NCBI RefSeq assembly: GCF_013328815.1 | Contig: NZ_JABUHN010000005.1 | Span: 186,001-250,000 of the forward strand | DNA from: Tabrizicola fusiformis | GTDB lineage: Bacteria; Pseudomonadota; Alphaproteobacteria; Rhodobacterales; Rhodobacteraceae | Direction: 5' to 3' | DNA length: 64,000 nucleotides | Shown: in pieces, positions 42,851-51,536 of the stretch | How the letters are laid out: every line of letters starts with the position of its first letter | How positions within the stretch are numbered: position 1 is the first letter of the stretch | Position numbers and translations under genes: made by a program | The notes under the pieces: generated by a model | What the model was told of the DNA's origin: nothing | The model's input: only the letters and a program-made list of their open reading frames with translations | Databases searched by the model: none

Positions 42851-43342
42851 ATGTTGCGGATACTGGCACTGGCGGGCGGTGTGGCGGGGGCGGCCTCGCT
42901 GTCGCAATTCCCGGAATTCTCGCAGCAATACCTTCAGCGGCTGGCGGGGCAAGTCGATGCGCTGACGCTGGTGGTGGCCGAGTTTGACGCGACCGCCGCC
43001 GCCAATGGCCTGACGCGGGACGCCGCGCTGCAAGAGGTCAAGGGCTCGGCCTTTCTCGACGACCGGCGCGACGACCTGACCCGCGCCTTTGCCCGACAGA
43101 GCCGCCTTGCCGACAACCTGACGGCCCTGCGTGCCGCCACCCCGTTGCAGCGGCTGACCATGCCGCAGCGTCTGGCCGATCCCGAGACGCTGCAGGCGAC
43201 CTGGGCCGATTTCCGTCCGGCGGTGCCAGTCACGCTGGACGGCGGGATTTGCGCGCTGGCGGGATATCTGGGCGGCTGGTTGACCACGGCGGGGCTGTTG
43301 GCACTGCTCGCGGCGCCGTTCCGGCGACGGCGCCCCGCCTGA
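42851..43342 (+). CDS. DUF2937-type membrane protein
   Basis: A 163-residue protein with a hydrophobic N-terminus and a C-terminal membrane helix (GYLGGWLTTAGLLALLAAPF), matching the DUF2937 pattern: SLSQFPEFSQQYLQRLAGQVDAL followed by a long helical linker and RLADPETLQATWADFRPAVPVTLDGG. Its function is unknown; the topology suggests a periplasmic central domain held by both ends. The ATG at 42851 has GGAGG nearby. Confidence 0.8.
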   Translation: MLRILALAGGVAGAASLSQFPEFSQQYLQRLAGQVDALTLVVAEFDATAAANGLTRDAALQEVKGSAFLDDRRDDLTRAFARQSRLADNLTALRAATPLQRLTMPQRLADPETLQATWADFRPAVPVTLDGGICALAGYLGGWLTTAGLLALLAAPFRRRRPA

Positions 43343-43418
43343 GCCGCGGAGCCGGTCGCGCTACAGCCGAAATCCCGGTAACATCGGCGTGCCCCGGGGC
43401 ATAGTCCCGCCCCGCGAC

Positions 43419-43447
43419 TTGACCCGGCCCCGTCCTGCGGCCACTCT
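43419..43447 (+). promoter_or_regulatory. Possible promoter of the lol operon
   Basis: TTGACC (-35) and CACTCT (-10) are separated by 17 bases and end 27 bases before the GTG start of the permease gene. The -10 is weak. Confidence 0.35.
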
Positions 43448-43473
43448 GCGCCGCAAAACGAAAGAGCAGCACC

Positions 43474-44757
43474 GTGGCAACGACCGCACCCTTCTCCCGA
43501 TTCGAATTTCTCATCGCCTGGCGCTATCTGCGCGCCAGACGGGCCGAGGGGGGCGTCTCGGTCATGACATGGATCAGCCTTGTCGGCATCACGCTGGCGG
43601 TCTTCGCTCTGATCGCCACGCTGGCGGTGCGGGCGGGGTTCCGGGCGGAACTGGTGGACACGATATTGGGCGCCAATGCCCATGTGACGGTCTATTCCGT
43701 GGGCCACCCCAGCAGCAGCGGCGCGATGATCAAGGGGTTCGAGGATTATGATGCGATTGCCGGGCGGCTTCTGGCCATCCCGGGCGTGACGCGGGCCGCC
43801 CCGCTGATCAAGGGGCAGATCATGGTCACGGCGGGCGAGGGCGCCGTGGGGGCCGAGGTCTTTGGCATCTCGCAGGCCAATCTCGAGACGATCCCCCGCG
43901 TGGGCCTTGGCGCCGATGCCTATGGTGACATCACGCGGTTCGATCAGGGCATCGCCATCGGTTCGGGCATCGCGCGCGAGCTGGGGGTGACGGTGGGCGA
44001 CAAGCTGCGGCTGATCGCGCCTTCGGGGGTGAAAACCGCCTTCGGGTCAAGCCCGCGCGTCAATGCCTATGAGGTGGTCTATGTCTTTACCGCCGGGCGC
44101 TATGACATCGACAAGACCCGCATTTACATGCCCTTTGCCGAGGCACAGGTGTTTTTCAACCGCGAGGGGCTGGCGGATGAATTCGAGGTGATGGTCAAAG
44201 ACCCCGAGAATATCGACGCCTACACCCTGCCGGTGATGCAGGCGGGCGGGGCGCAGGCGCTGCTCTGGACCTGGCGCGACAGTTCGGGCAGCTATCTGCG
44301 GGCGCTGACGATCGAGGACAATGTGATGTTCATCATCATGTCCATTCTGGTGCTGATCGCGGCGCTGAACATCATTTCCGGGCTGATCATGCTGGTCAAG
44401 AACAAGGGCCGCGACATCGGCATCCTGCGGACCATGGGGTTGACCGAAGGGTCGGTGCTGCGGATCTTCTTCATCTGCGGCGCCTTCACCGGGCTGGTGG
44501 GCACGGTGATGGGGGTGGTGCTGGGCTGTCTTTTCGCCATCTACATCGACCCGATCTTTTCCTTCGTGAACTATGTGGCGGGCGGCGGGGTCTGGGACCC
44601 GTCGATCCGCGGCATCTACAGTCTGCCGGCGCGGTTGCAGGTGGGGGATGTGGTGTCGGCGGTGGCGCTGTCGCTGGGGCTGTCGTTCTTCGTGACGCTG
44701 TTTCCTGCGCGGCGCGCGGCGCGGATGAACCCGGTGGAGGCGCTGCGCTATGAGTGA
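43474..44757 (+). CDS. Lipoprotein-releasing ABC transporter permease (LolC/LolE family)
   Basis: The 427-residue permease extracts lipoproteins from the inner membrane for the Lol pathway. It has the N-terminal [14 protein letters not shown], a first membrane helix, a large periplasmic domain (about 50-280), then three C-terminal helices and the FtsX-like ending [18 protein letters not shown]. Only one permease gene is present, so the complex is probably a homodimer (LolF-type) with LolD. GTG start after AAAGAGCAG. Overlaps lolD by eight bases. Confidence 0.9.
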   Translation: MATTAPFSRFEFLIAWRYLRARRAEGGVSVMTWISLVGITLAVFALIATLAVRAGFRAELVDTILGANAHVTVYSVGHPSSSGAMIKGFEDYDAIAGRLLAIPGVTRAAPLIKGQIMVTAGEGAVGAEVFGISQANLETIPRVGLGADAYGDITRFDQGIAIGSGIARELGVTVGDKLRLIAPSGVKTAFGSSPRVNAYEVVYVFTAGRYDIDKTRIYMPFAEAQVFFNREGLADEFEVMVKDPENIDAYTLPVMQAGGAQALLWTWRDSSGSYLRALTIEDNVMFIIMSILVLIAALNIISGLIMLVKNKGRDIGILRTMGLTEGSVLRIFFICGAFTGLVGTVMGVVLGCLFAIYIDPIFSFVNYVAGGGVWDPSIRGIYSLPARLQVGDVVSAVALSLGLSFFVTLFPARRAARMNPVEALRYE

Positions 44758-45427
44758 TTTCGCGCTGGAACTGGCGGGGCTGGAAAAGGTCTATAACCGG
44801 GGCCGCCCGGGTGAGGTGGCCGTGCTGCGCGGTGCCACGCTTGAGGTGAAGCGGGGCGAGGTTGTGGCGCTGGTCGCCCCCTCCGGCGCGGGCAAATCGA
44901 CGCTTCTGCATATCGCAGGGCTGCTGGACACGCCCGACGAAGGTTCGGTCGCCTTGGGCGGGCGCAATATGGAGGGGCTGTCCGACAAGGCCCGCACCGA
45001 GGCGCGGCGCGGCGAGGTCGGCTTCATCTACCAGTTTCACCATCTGTTGCCCGAGTTTACCGCACTGGAAAACGTGGTCATCCCGCAACTGGCCAATGGC
45101 GTTGCCCCGGCGCAGGCCGGGGCGCGGGCGATGGACCTTCTGGCGCGGGTCGGCGTGGCCGAACGCGCCAGCCACCGCCCTGCGGCCCTGTCGGGCGGTG
45201 AGCAGCAGCGCGTGGCCTTTTGCCGGGCGCTGGCCAACCAGCCGCGGCTTTTGCTGGCCGATGAGCCGACCGGCAACCTTGACCCGGCCACCTCGGAGCA
45301 GGTGTTTTCGGCGCTGATGGGGCTGGTGCGCGACACCGGGCTTGCGGCGCTGATCGCCACCCATAACATGGAACTGGCCGCGCGGATGGACCGCGTGGTG
45401 CGGCTGGATCAGGGCCGGGTCGTCTGA
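44750..45427 (+). CDS. lolD: Lipoprotein-releasing ABC transporter ATPase LolD
   Basis: A 225-residue ATPase of the MacB/LolD group. It has Walker [10 protein letters not shown], the signature [15 protein letters not shown], Walker [13 protein letters not shown], and the MacB-type [16 protein letters not shown] following the Q-loop. It powers release of outer-membrane lipoproteins; several small lipoproteins elsewhere in the window would be its clients. ATG overlaps the permease stop, so synthesis is coupled. Confidence 0.92.
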   Translation: MSDFALELAGLEKVYNRGRPGEVAVLRGATLEVKRGEVVALVAPSGAGKSTLLHIAGLLDTPDEGSVALGGRNMEGLSDKARTEARRGEVGFIYQFHHLLPEFTALENVVIPQLANGVAPAQAGARAMDLLARVGVAERASHRPAALSGGEQQRVAFCRALANQPRLLLADEPTGNLDPATSEQVFSALMGLVRDTGLAALIATHNMELAARMDRVVRLDQGRVV

Positions 45428-45466
45428 CCCCCACCGCCCGGACAACGACGGATTATGGAGAACCCG

Positions 45467-45859
45467 ATGCGCAAGCCTTTGATCGCCCTTCTGTTTCTGG
45501 CGGCCTGCGTGCCGGGCGCCAAAGACGGCCCCGATGCGGCCCAAGACTATGCCGATTATTGCTCTGCCTGCCATGGCGCCACGGGCAGGGGCGACGGCAT
45601 CGCGGCGGCGGGGCTGTCGAAAAAGCCCGCCGACCTGACCCGGCTTGCCGCCCGCAATGGCGGTGCATTTCCGACAACGCGGGTGATGGCGCAGATCTGG
45701 GGCTATGCCAAGGCCAAGGGCCGCGGCGTGATGCCCGATTTCGCCCCGATGATGACGGGCGATCTGGTGCCCTATGACGGCGGCGACGGCATCGAAACGC
45801 CCACGCCCGAGCGTCTTGTGGCCTTGGCCGAATACCTCAAGACCCTGCAGGCAGAGTGA
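45467..45859 (+). CDS. Lipoprotein c-type cytochrome
   Basis: A 130-residue class-I cytochrome. The N-terminus is a lipoprotein signal (LIALLFLAAC, Cys14). The haem site is CSACH at about 37-41, and a distal methionine lies in GVMPDFAPMM or TGDLV... downstream. It would carry electrons in the periplasm while tethered to a membrane. ATG 45467 has GGAGA upstream and is preferred to an ATG four codons earlier. It follows lolD by 39 bases and may be co-transcribed; its stop abuts the next converging gene. Confidence 0.83.
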   Translation: MRKPLIALLFLAACVPGAKDGPDAAQDYADYCSACHGATGRGDGIAAAGLSKKPADLTRLAARNGGAFPTTRVMAQIWGYAKAKGRGVMPDFAPMMTGDLVPYDGGDGIETPTPERLVALAEYLKTLQAE

Positions 45860-46471
45860 TCATTTCACGCCGATATAGCGGCGATCCTTGTCGGTAAGCG
45901 CGCGTGCGCAGAGGCCGCCCCGGTCCAGCGCATAGCGGCTGCCGTCCATCCCCTGATATTCGACGCAGAGCATCAGCCCGGCCAGCGCCGCATCGGCGGC
46001 CTTGGCATTGGCCGTCTTCCACGCCTCGGGCAGCACATCGCCCGCCGGGAAGCGGATCAGGTCGGCGCCTTCGCCCACCGGAAAGACGGCACCGGGCTGC
46101 GGCGGGGCGGCAAGGGCCGCAACCCCGGCAGGCAGGCCCTGATTGACATTCGGCAGGCCCAGAAAATCCCAGAGGTTCAGCGTGGCGCTGTTGGCCGCAT
46201 CGGGATAGCCCATCCATGTGACCGTGCCGTCCGGCGCCGCCAGCGCCATCCGCACCGCGATGATGACCGCAGGCCCCACCCCCTGATTGGATAGCCGCAA
46301 CCCCGCACCGGGCCGCGCATCGGCCTGAAACACCAGCGCAGGCCGCACCGAAAGCGCGGCGGCTGCCCGCACCTCATCCCGCGTCTTCAGCGCCAGCCAC
46401 CCGGCCCCCACCGCAGCGATCAGGGCCAGAAGCGAGAACAGGGCGGCAAGGCGCGAGGACAGGTTGGTCAT
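45860..46471 (-). CDS. Membrane-anchored protein of unknown function
   Basis: A 203-residue protein with one N-terminal membrane helix (LAALFSLLALIAAVGAGWLAL) and a periplasmic-side domain of about 170 residues. Stretches such as LRLSNQGVGPAVIIAVRMAL suggest a beta-sandwich. I recognise no family. It converges with the cytochrome gene with no bases between them. Confidence 0.72.
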   Translation of the reverse strand: MTNLSSRLAALFSLLALIAAVGAGWLALKTRDEVRAAAALSVRPALVFQADARPGAGLRLSNQGVGPAVIIAVRMALAAPDGTVTWMGYPDAANSATLNLWDFLGLPNVNQGLPAGVAALAAPPQPGAVFPVGEGADLIRFPAGDVLPEAWKTANAKAADAALAGLMLCVEYQGMDGSRYALDRGGLCARALTDKDRRYIGVK

Positions 46472-46540
46472 GGAAAACTCCGCTTGAATGCCAAAGGTTT
46501 GGCAGAGCCAGGGACGCCCGGCAAGAGGAAGCAACGAGCT

Positions 46541-46939
46541 TCATCCCGGCGTCAGTAGTCGAAGTCCGAAGTCTCTAATGTCGCCGGATGCAACAAGCTC
46601 CCAGCGTCCCGATTGAAGCAACCAATAAGCTGAAGACTTGTCCATGCGCCAAGCAGAGCCCGACTGATCACGGAAGCGATATGGGGCGATCAATCCGTCA
46701 TAGGACAGTCGTATGAAGTGGGCACATGCTTCGAAAAGGTGCTGGCGCGCGGTGTCGGGGCCGCCGATATCAGGGGACGGGCTAACATCCAGCCGGGTCG
46801 AGGCAAAAGGCAACGAACCCGCAGAATCCAATACAAGTGCGCTACAGTTTGGCAGATCGCGCACCGTGAAGCGGCCAGAGAGGTTCCCATCCTTCTCTAT
46901 CAGAATATTTGGTAATTGCGGAATAGTGCCCTCAAACAT
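46541..46939 (-). CDS. Unknown protein overlapping the parE stop codon
   Basis: A 132-residue soluble protein with no signal peptide and no family I recognise. Its ATG lies inside the last codons of parE (eight bases shared), and the parE 3' end supplies a GGAGGAG site five bases upstream, so translation is probably coupled. The gene is visibly less GC-rich than parE, and its codon choice is unusual for the window. This suggests a recent arrival. It is followed by a 69-base gap. Confidence 0.6.
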   Translation of the reverse strand: MFEGTIPQLPNILIEKDGNLSGRFTVRDLPNCSALVLDSAGSLPFASTRLDVSPSPDIGGPDTARQHLFEACAHFIRLSYDGLIAPYRFRDQSGSAWRMDKSSAYWLLQSGRWELVASGDIRDFGLRLLTPG

Positions 46940-48887
46940 CCAGCTCCTCCACAAACCGGGCGTTTTCCTGAATATACTGGAACCGCAGTTCCGGTTTCTT
47001 GCCCATCAGCCGTTCCACCAGATCGCCGGTTTCGCCCGGCGCGTCCTCGTCGATCGACACGCGGATCAGCTTGCGGGTTTCGGGGTTCATCGTGGTGTCT
47101 TTCAGGTCTTTGGCATCCATCTCGCCCAGACCTTTGAAGCGCTGCACGTCGATCTTGCCGCGCCCGCCCAGCCCCTTGGCCACCCAAGCCTCTTTCTCGG
47201 CATCATCTGCCACATACAGCCGCTGTGCCCCCTGCGTCAGCCGGTAAAGCGGCGGGCAGGCGAGGTAGAGGTGGCCCTTGTCGATCAGGGGCCGCATCTG
47301 GGAAAAGAAGAACGTCATCAGCAGGCTGGCAATATGGGCGCCGTCCACGTCAGCGTCGGTCATGATGATGATCTTGTCATAGCGCAGGTCATCGACCTTG
47401 AACTTGGTCCCCATCTGCACGCCCAAAGCCTCGCAGATGTCGCGGATTTCCGAATTGTCGTTCAGCTTGTTCGAGGCCGCGCCCAGCACGTTCAGGATCT
47501 TGCCCTTGAGCGGCAACAGCGCCTGCGTTTCCCGGTTGCGGGCGGCCTTGGCGGAACCACCGGCCGAGTCGCCTTCGACGATGAAAAGCTCGGTCCCTTC
47601 GCGGTTCTTGGCTGAACAATCGGTCAGCTTGCCGGGCAGGCGCAGCTTTTTGGTCGCCGTCTTGCGGGCGGTTTCCTTTTCCTGCCGCCGCCGCAGCCGT
47701 TCTTCGGCGCGCAGCACGAGGAAATCGAGGATCGCCCCCGCCGATTTCGGGTCGGCGGCCAGCCAGTTGTCGAAATGGTCGCGCACCGCGCCTTCGACAT
47801 AGCGGGCAGCCTCTTCTGTCGCCAAGCGGTCCTTGGTCTGGCCTACGAATTGTGGCTCGCGGATGAAGCAACTGACCAAGGCGCAGCCGCCCGAGGTCAG
47901 GTCGTCGCGGGTGATCTGGTCCACCTTGCGGTTCTTGGCCAACTCGCCATAGGCGCGGATGCCCTTCAGGATCGCGGTCCAGAAGCCTGCCTCATGCGTG
48001 CCGCCTTCGGGTGTGGGCACCGTGTTGCAATAGGAATGGATGAACCCGTCGCGCACCGGCGTCCAGTTGATCGCCCATTCGACCGAGCCGGGGACGTTGT
48101 ATTTCTCGGGGAAGCTGACCTTGCCCGCAAAGGGGCGGTCGGCATAGGTCGTGGTCTTCTCAAGCTGGTCCGACAGGTAATCGGCCAGCCCGCCCGGAAA
48201 GTGAAAGACCGCCTCCATCGGCGTGTCGCCATCGGGGATCGCGGTTTTCCAACGAATTTCAACGCCCGAGAACAGATAGGCTTTCGAGCGGACCATCCGC
48301 ATGATCCGGCTTGGCTTGAAGGTCTGGCTGCCGAAAATCTCATGGTCGGGGTGAAAGGTCGTCGCGGTGCCGCGCCGGTTGGGGGCCGCACCCACCTTTT
48401 GCACCGGGCCCTTGGGGATGCCGCGCGAAAACTCCTGAACGAAAAGCTCCTTGTTGCGGGCCACTTCGACCCGCATCAGATCGGAGAGCGCATTGACAAC
48501 CGAGGCGCCCACCCCGTGCAAGCCGCCCGAGGTGGCATAGGCATCGCCACCGAACTTGCCGCCCGCGTGCAGGGTGCAAAGGATCACCTCCAGCGCCGAT
48601 TTGCCGGGGAATTTCGGATGGGGGTCAATCGGAATGCCGCGCCCGTTGTCGCGCACCGTCACCGAATTGTCGGCGTGCAACTCCACCTCGATCCGCGTGG
48701 CATGGCCTGCCACCGCCTCGTCCATCGAGTTGTCGAGGATCTCGGCCACCAGATGGTGCAGCGCCCGTTCATCGGTGCCGCCGATATACATGCCCGGCCG
48801 CTTGCGCACCGGCTCCAACCCTTCCAGCACCTCGATCGAGGAGGCGTCATAGGTCTGGCCGTTGCCGGAAAGAAGGTCGGAGGACAT
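46932..48887 (-). CDS. parE: DNA topoisomerase IV subunit B
   Basis: A 651-residue GHKL ATPase of topoisomerase IV, which separates replicated chromosomes. It has the ATP-binding motifs EILDNSMDEAVAGHA and DNGRGIPIDPHPK, then the ATP-lid TSGGLHGVGASVVNALS. The C-terminal Toprim domain has FIVEGDSAGGSAKAARNRETQALLPLKGKILNV and IMTDADVDGAHI. It lacks the extra C-terminal length of some GyrB proteins and has ParE-type features, though GyrB/ParE are close relatives. ATG 48887 follows a weak GAGCAG site. Confidence 0.92.
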   Translation of the reverse strand: MSSDLLSGNGQTYDASSIEVLEGLEPVRKRPGMYIGGTDERALHHLVAEILDNSMDEAVAGHATRIEVELHADNSVTVRDNGRGIPIDPHPKFPGKSALEVILCTLHAGGKFGGDAYATSGGLHGVGASVVNALSDLMRVEVARNKELFVQEFSRGIPKGPVQKVGAAPNRRGTATTFHPDHEIFGSQTFKPSRIMRMVRSKAYLFSGVEIRWKTAIPDGDTPMEAVFHFPGGLADYLSDQLEKTTTYADRPFAGKVSFPEKYNVPGSVEWAINWTPVRDGFIHSYCNTVPTPEGGTHEAGFWTAILKGIRAYGELAKNRKVDQITRDDLTSGGCALVSCFIREPQFVGQTKDRLATEEAARYVEGAVRDHFDNWLAADPKSAGAILDFLVLRAEERLRRRQEKETARKTATKKLRLPGKLTDCSAKNREGTELFIVEGDSAGGSAKAARNRETQALLPLKGKILNVLGAASNKLNDNSEIRDICEALGVQMGTKFKVDDLRYDKIIIMTDADVDGAHIASLLMTFFFSQMRPLIDKGHLYLACPPLYRLTQGAQRLYVADDAEKEAWVAKGLGGRGKIDVQRFKGLGEMDAKDLKDTTMNPETRKLIRVSIDEDAPGETGDLVERLMGKKPELRFQYIQENARFVEELDV

Positions 48888-48987
48888 GGCTGCTCGATTC
48901 TTGTTATGGTCGGAATGCGCAGGCATTAGACCATCCCTGAGGGCAGGGGCGCAAGATGTGGGGGCAACTCAGGCCGGGCGGTGCAGC

Positions 48988-49338
48988 TCAGGACGCGGCA
49001 GCGGTGAAAGCCGCGGCATTCAGGCAGAAACCACAATCCTGCGGGCGCGACAGTTCCCCCCGCTCCAGCACAAGGGCGCAGGCGCCCCGGTCGCGGCAGG
49101 TGCCGCAGGTTTCCAGAAGTTCGACCCATGCGTTATGGTCGCGCTTCAACTCTTCGGCGCTGATGCCGAAAATTTCGCCCATGGCGACAACCCGGTCCGG
49201 CACGTCGGCGGGCATCCGCACAAAGCGTTCCACCTGATCGCGGGTCATGCCCAGATCGTCGAGTTCGCGGTCGCTGAGTGCCGAAACCTCGGCCAGATCG
49301 TGCCAGCGGTGCAGCAGGGTCTTGATACGTTGGAACAT
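48988..49338 (-). CDS. DUF6455-like cysteine-rich small protein
   Basis: A 116-residue protein. The N-half is a helical DUF1127/YjiS-like region (LSDRELDDLGMTRDQVERFV); the C-half has clustered cysteines ETCGTCRDRGACALVL...QDCGFCLNA, five in about 27 residues, arranged as a likely metal or Fe-S site. Rhodobacteraceae have a family (DUF6455) of this layout whose role is unknown. It lies between parE and ecm on the minus strand with its own short gaps. Confidence 0.76.
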   Translation of the reverse strand: MFQRIKTLLHRWHDLAEVSALSDRELDDLGMTRDQVERFVRMPADVPDRVVAMGEIFGISAEELKRDHNAWVELLETCGTCRDRGACALVLERGELSRPQDCGFCLNAAAFTAAAS

Positions 49339-49406
49339 GGCAACCTCCCCTTGTCCTGCGGCTTTATGCCGGCAGGGCAGGGAAGGCGCCTTGATCTGGG
49401 TCAGGT

Positions 49407-51371
49407 TCAGGCGGCCTTTTCGCCACCTTCGGCCACGATCCGCGTGATGTCGAGCATGATGCGGTTCAGCTCGAAATCCTTGGGCGTATAGACGGCGGCC
49501 ACCCCCATCGCGCGCAGGGCGCGGGCGTCTTCCTCGGGGATGATGCCGCCGACGATCACCGGCACCTCGGCCAGACCGGCGGCGCGCATCCGCTCCATCA
49601 CCTCGCGGATCAGCGGCAGGTGGCTGCCCGACAGGATCGAGAGGCCCACGACATGGGCCTTTTCCTCACCCGCGCGGGCCACGATCTCGGCCGGGGTCAG
49701 GCGGATGCCCTCATAGGTGATGTCCATGCCGCAGTCGCGGGCGCGGGCGGCTATCTGTTCGGCGCCGTTGGAATGGCCGTCCAGCCCTGGCTTGCCGACA
49801 AGGAACTTGAGCCTGCGGCCAAGTTTGGTCGAGACCGCATCCACCGCCTCGCGGATCGGTTCCAGACCTTCGGTGCGGTTGGAGGGGCTGCGGCTGACGC
49901 CGGTGGGCCCGCGATACTGGCCGAATGCGGCGCGCACGGTGTCGCCCCATTCGCCGGTGGTGACGCCCGCCTTGGCGCAGGCGATGGAGGGGGGCATCAG
50001 GTTTTCGCCCGAGGTGCAGGCGTTGCGCAGCGCCTGCAGCGCCGCTGTCACCGCCGCCCCGTCACGGGCGCGGCGCCAGTCCTGCAGCCGGGCGATCTGA
50101 TCCGCCTCGGCCTCGGGATCGGCCTGCATGATCGAGCCATCCCCGGCGGTCAGCGGCGAGGGCGCCGCCTCGGTCCAGCGGTTGACGCCGACCACGGTGG
50201 TCTCTTTCCCCTCGATCTTGCCGATCCGCTCGGCATTGGCCTCGACCAGACGGGATTTCATATAGTCGATGGCCGCAACCGCGCCGCCCATCGCATCAAT
50301 CTGCGCCAGTTCGGCCCGGGCACCTTCCTTCAGTGCGGCCACCTTGCGGTCAACGGCGGGGTTGCCGTCAAAGAGGTCGTCATATTCCAGAAGGTCGGTT
50401 TCATAGGCCACGATCTGCTGCATCCGCAGCGACCATTGCTGATCCCAGGGGCGGGGCAGACCCAGCGCCTCATTCCACGCGGGCAATTGCACCGCCCGCG
50501 CCCGCGCTTTCTTCGACAGGGTAACCGCGAGCATCTCAAGCAGAATACGGTAGACGTTATTCTCGGGCTGCTGCTCGGTCAGGCCCAGCGAGTTCACCTG
50601 CACGCCATAGCGGAAGCGGCGATACTTCGCCTCGGTGATGCCATAGCGGGTTTCGCAGAGCTCATCCCAGAGGTCGACAAAGGCGCGCATCTTGCACATC
50701 TCGGTCACGAAGCGGATGCCGGCATTCACGAAAAAGCTGATCCGGCCCACCATATTGGGGAAATCGGCCGGGGAAACCTTGCCCTTCAGATCGTCCAGCA
50801 CGGCGCAGGCGGTGGCCAGCGCAAAGGCCAGCTCCTGTTCCGGCGTCGCCCCCGCCTCTTGCAGGTGATAGGAGCAGACGTTCATCGGATTCCACTTGGG
50901 CAGAGCGGCCTGAGTATAGGCGGCAACGTCGGTGATCATCCGCAGGCTGGGTTTCGGCGGGCAGATATAGGTGCCGCGCGACAGATATTCCTTGATGATG
51001 TCATTCTGCACGGTGCCTTGCAGTTTCGTCACATCGGCGCCCTGTTCCTCGGCCACCGCGATATAAAGCGACAAGAGCCAGGGTGCCGTGGCGTTGATCG
51101 TCATCGAGGTGTTCATCTGTTCCAGCGGGATGTCCTTGAACAGCGCCCGCATGTCGCCCAGATGCGCTACCGGCACACCGACCTTGCCGACCTCACCCCG
51201 CGCAAGTTCATGGTCGCTGTCATAGCCGGTCTGGGTGGGCAGGTCGAAGGCCACCGAAAGCCCGGTCTGCCCGCGCGACAGGTTGTTGCGGTAAAGCGCG
51301 TTCGAGGCGGCAGCGGTGGAATGGCCCGCATAGGTGCGGAACAGCCACGGGGTTTCCTTCTGCGTCTGCAT
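49407..51371 (-). CDS. ecm: Ethylmalonyl-CoA mutase
   Basis: A 654-residue B12-dependent mutase that converts (2R)-ethylmalonyl-CoA to methylsuccinyl-CoA in the ethylmalonyl-CoA pathway. The N-half has RTYAGHSTAAASNALYRNNL and TSMTINATAPWLLSLYI; the C-terminal cobalamin domain has LDGHSNGAEQ (the cobalt ligand His) at about 530. It is clearly distinct from the 708-residue methylmalonyl-CoA mutase in this window and lies 1.6 kb from ccr, as expected for this pathway. ATG 51371 follows AGGAG; a GTG three codons earlier overlaps that site. Confidence 0.92.
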   Translation of the reverse strand: MQTQKETPWLFRTYAGHSTAAASNALYRNNLSRGQTGLSVAFDLPTQTGYDSDHELARGEVGKVGVPVAHLGDMRALFKDIPLEQMNTSMTINATAPWLLSLYIAVAEEQGADVTKLQGTVQNDIIKEYLSRGTYICPPKPSLRMITDVAAYTQAALPKWNPMNVCSYHLQEAGATPEQELAFALATACAVLDDLKGKVSPADFPNMVGRISFFVNAGIRFVTEMCKMRAFVDLWDELCETRYGITEAKYRRFRYGVQVNSLGLTEQQPENNVYRILLEMLAVTLSKKARARAVQLPAWNEALGLPRPWDQQWSLRMQQIVAYETDLLEYDDLFDGNPAVDRKVAALKEGARAELAQIDAMGGAVAAIDYMKSRLVEANAERIGKIEGKETTVVGVNRWTEAAPSPLTAGDGSIMQADPEAEADQIARLQDWRRARDGAAVTAALQALRNACTSGENLMPPSIACAKAGVTTGEWGDTVRAAFGQYRGPTGVSRSPSNRTEGLEPIREAVDAVSTKLGRRLKFLVGKPGLDGHSNGAEQIAARARDCGMDITYEGIRLTPAEIVARAGEEKAHVVGLSILSGSHLPLIREVMERMRAAGLAEVPVIVGGIIPEEDARALRAMGVAAVYTPKDFELNRIMLDITRIVAEGGEKAA

Positions 51372-51473
51372 CGTCGGCACTCCTGAATCGCGTCGGCAAT
51401 ATTATTTCGCCGGATGCCAGATAGACGACATTTTCCGCGCCTGTCAATCGCTGCGCTGCGGCGTTGGCGGGAG

Positions 51474-51495
51474 ATGGGCAGATTGCCCATCCTAC
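51474..51495. repeat. Interspersed palindrome upstream of ecm
   Basis: ATGGGCA (51474-51480) pairs with TGCCCAT (51484-51490). The 13 bases TTGCCCATCCTAC at 51483-51495 are identical to 57410-57422. It lies between ecm and the divergent acyltransferase. Confidence 0.65.
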
Positions 51496-51536
51496 GGGAC
51501 GTTTGACGCGGTGACGGTTTTCGGCAAGCTTGCCTC

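Noticed and set aside
27447-51371. The two B12 mutases as duplicates of one enzyme
   Set aside because: They differ in length (708 and 654 residues) and in the active-site motif (TMTMNGAV against SMTINATA). The shorter one lies near ccr, as ethylmalonyl-CoA mutase should.
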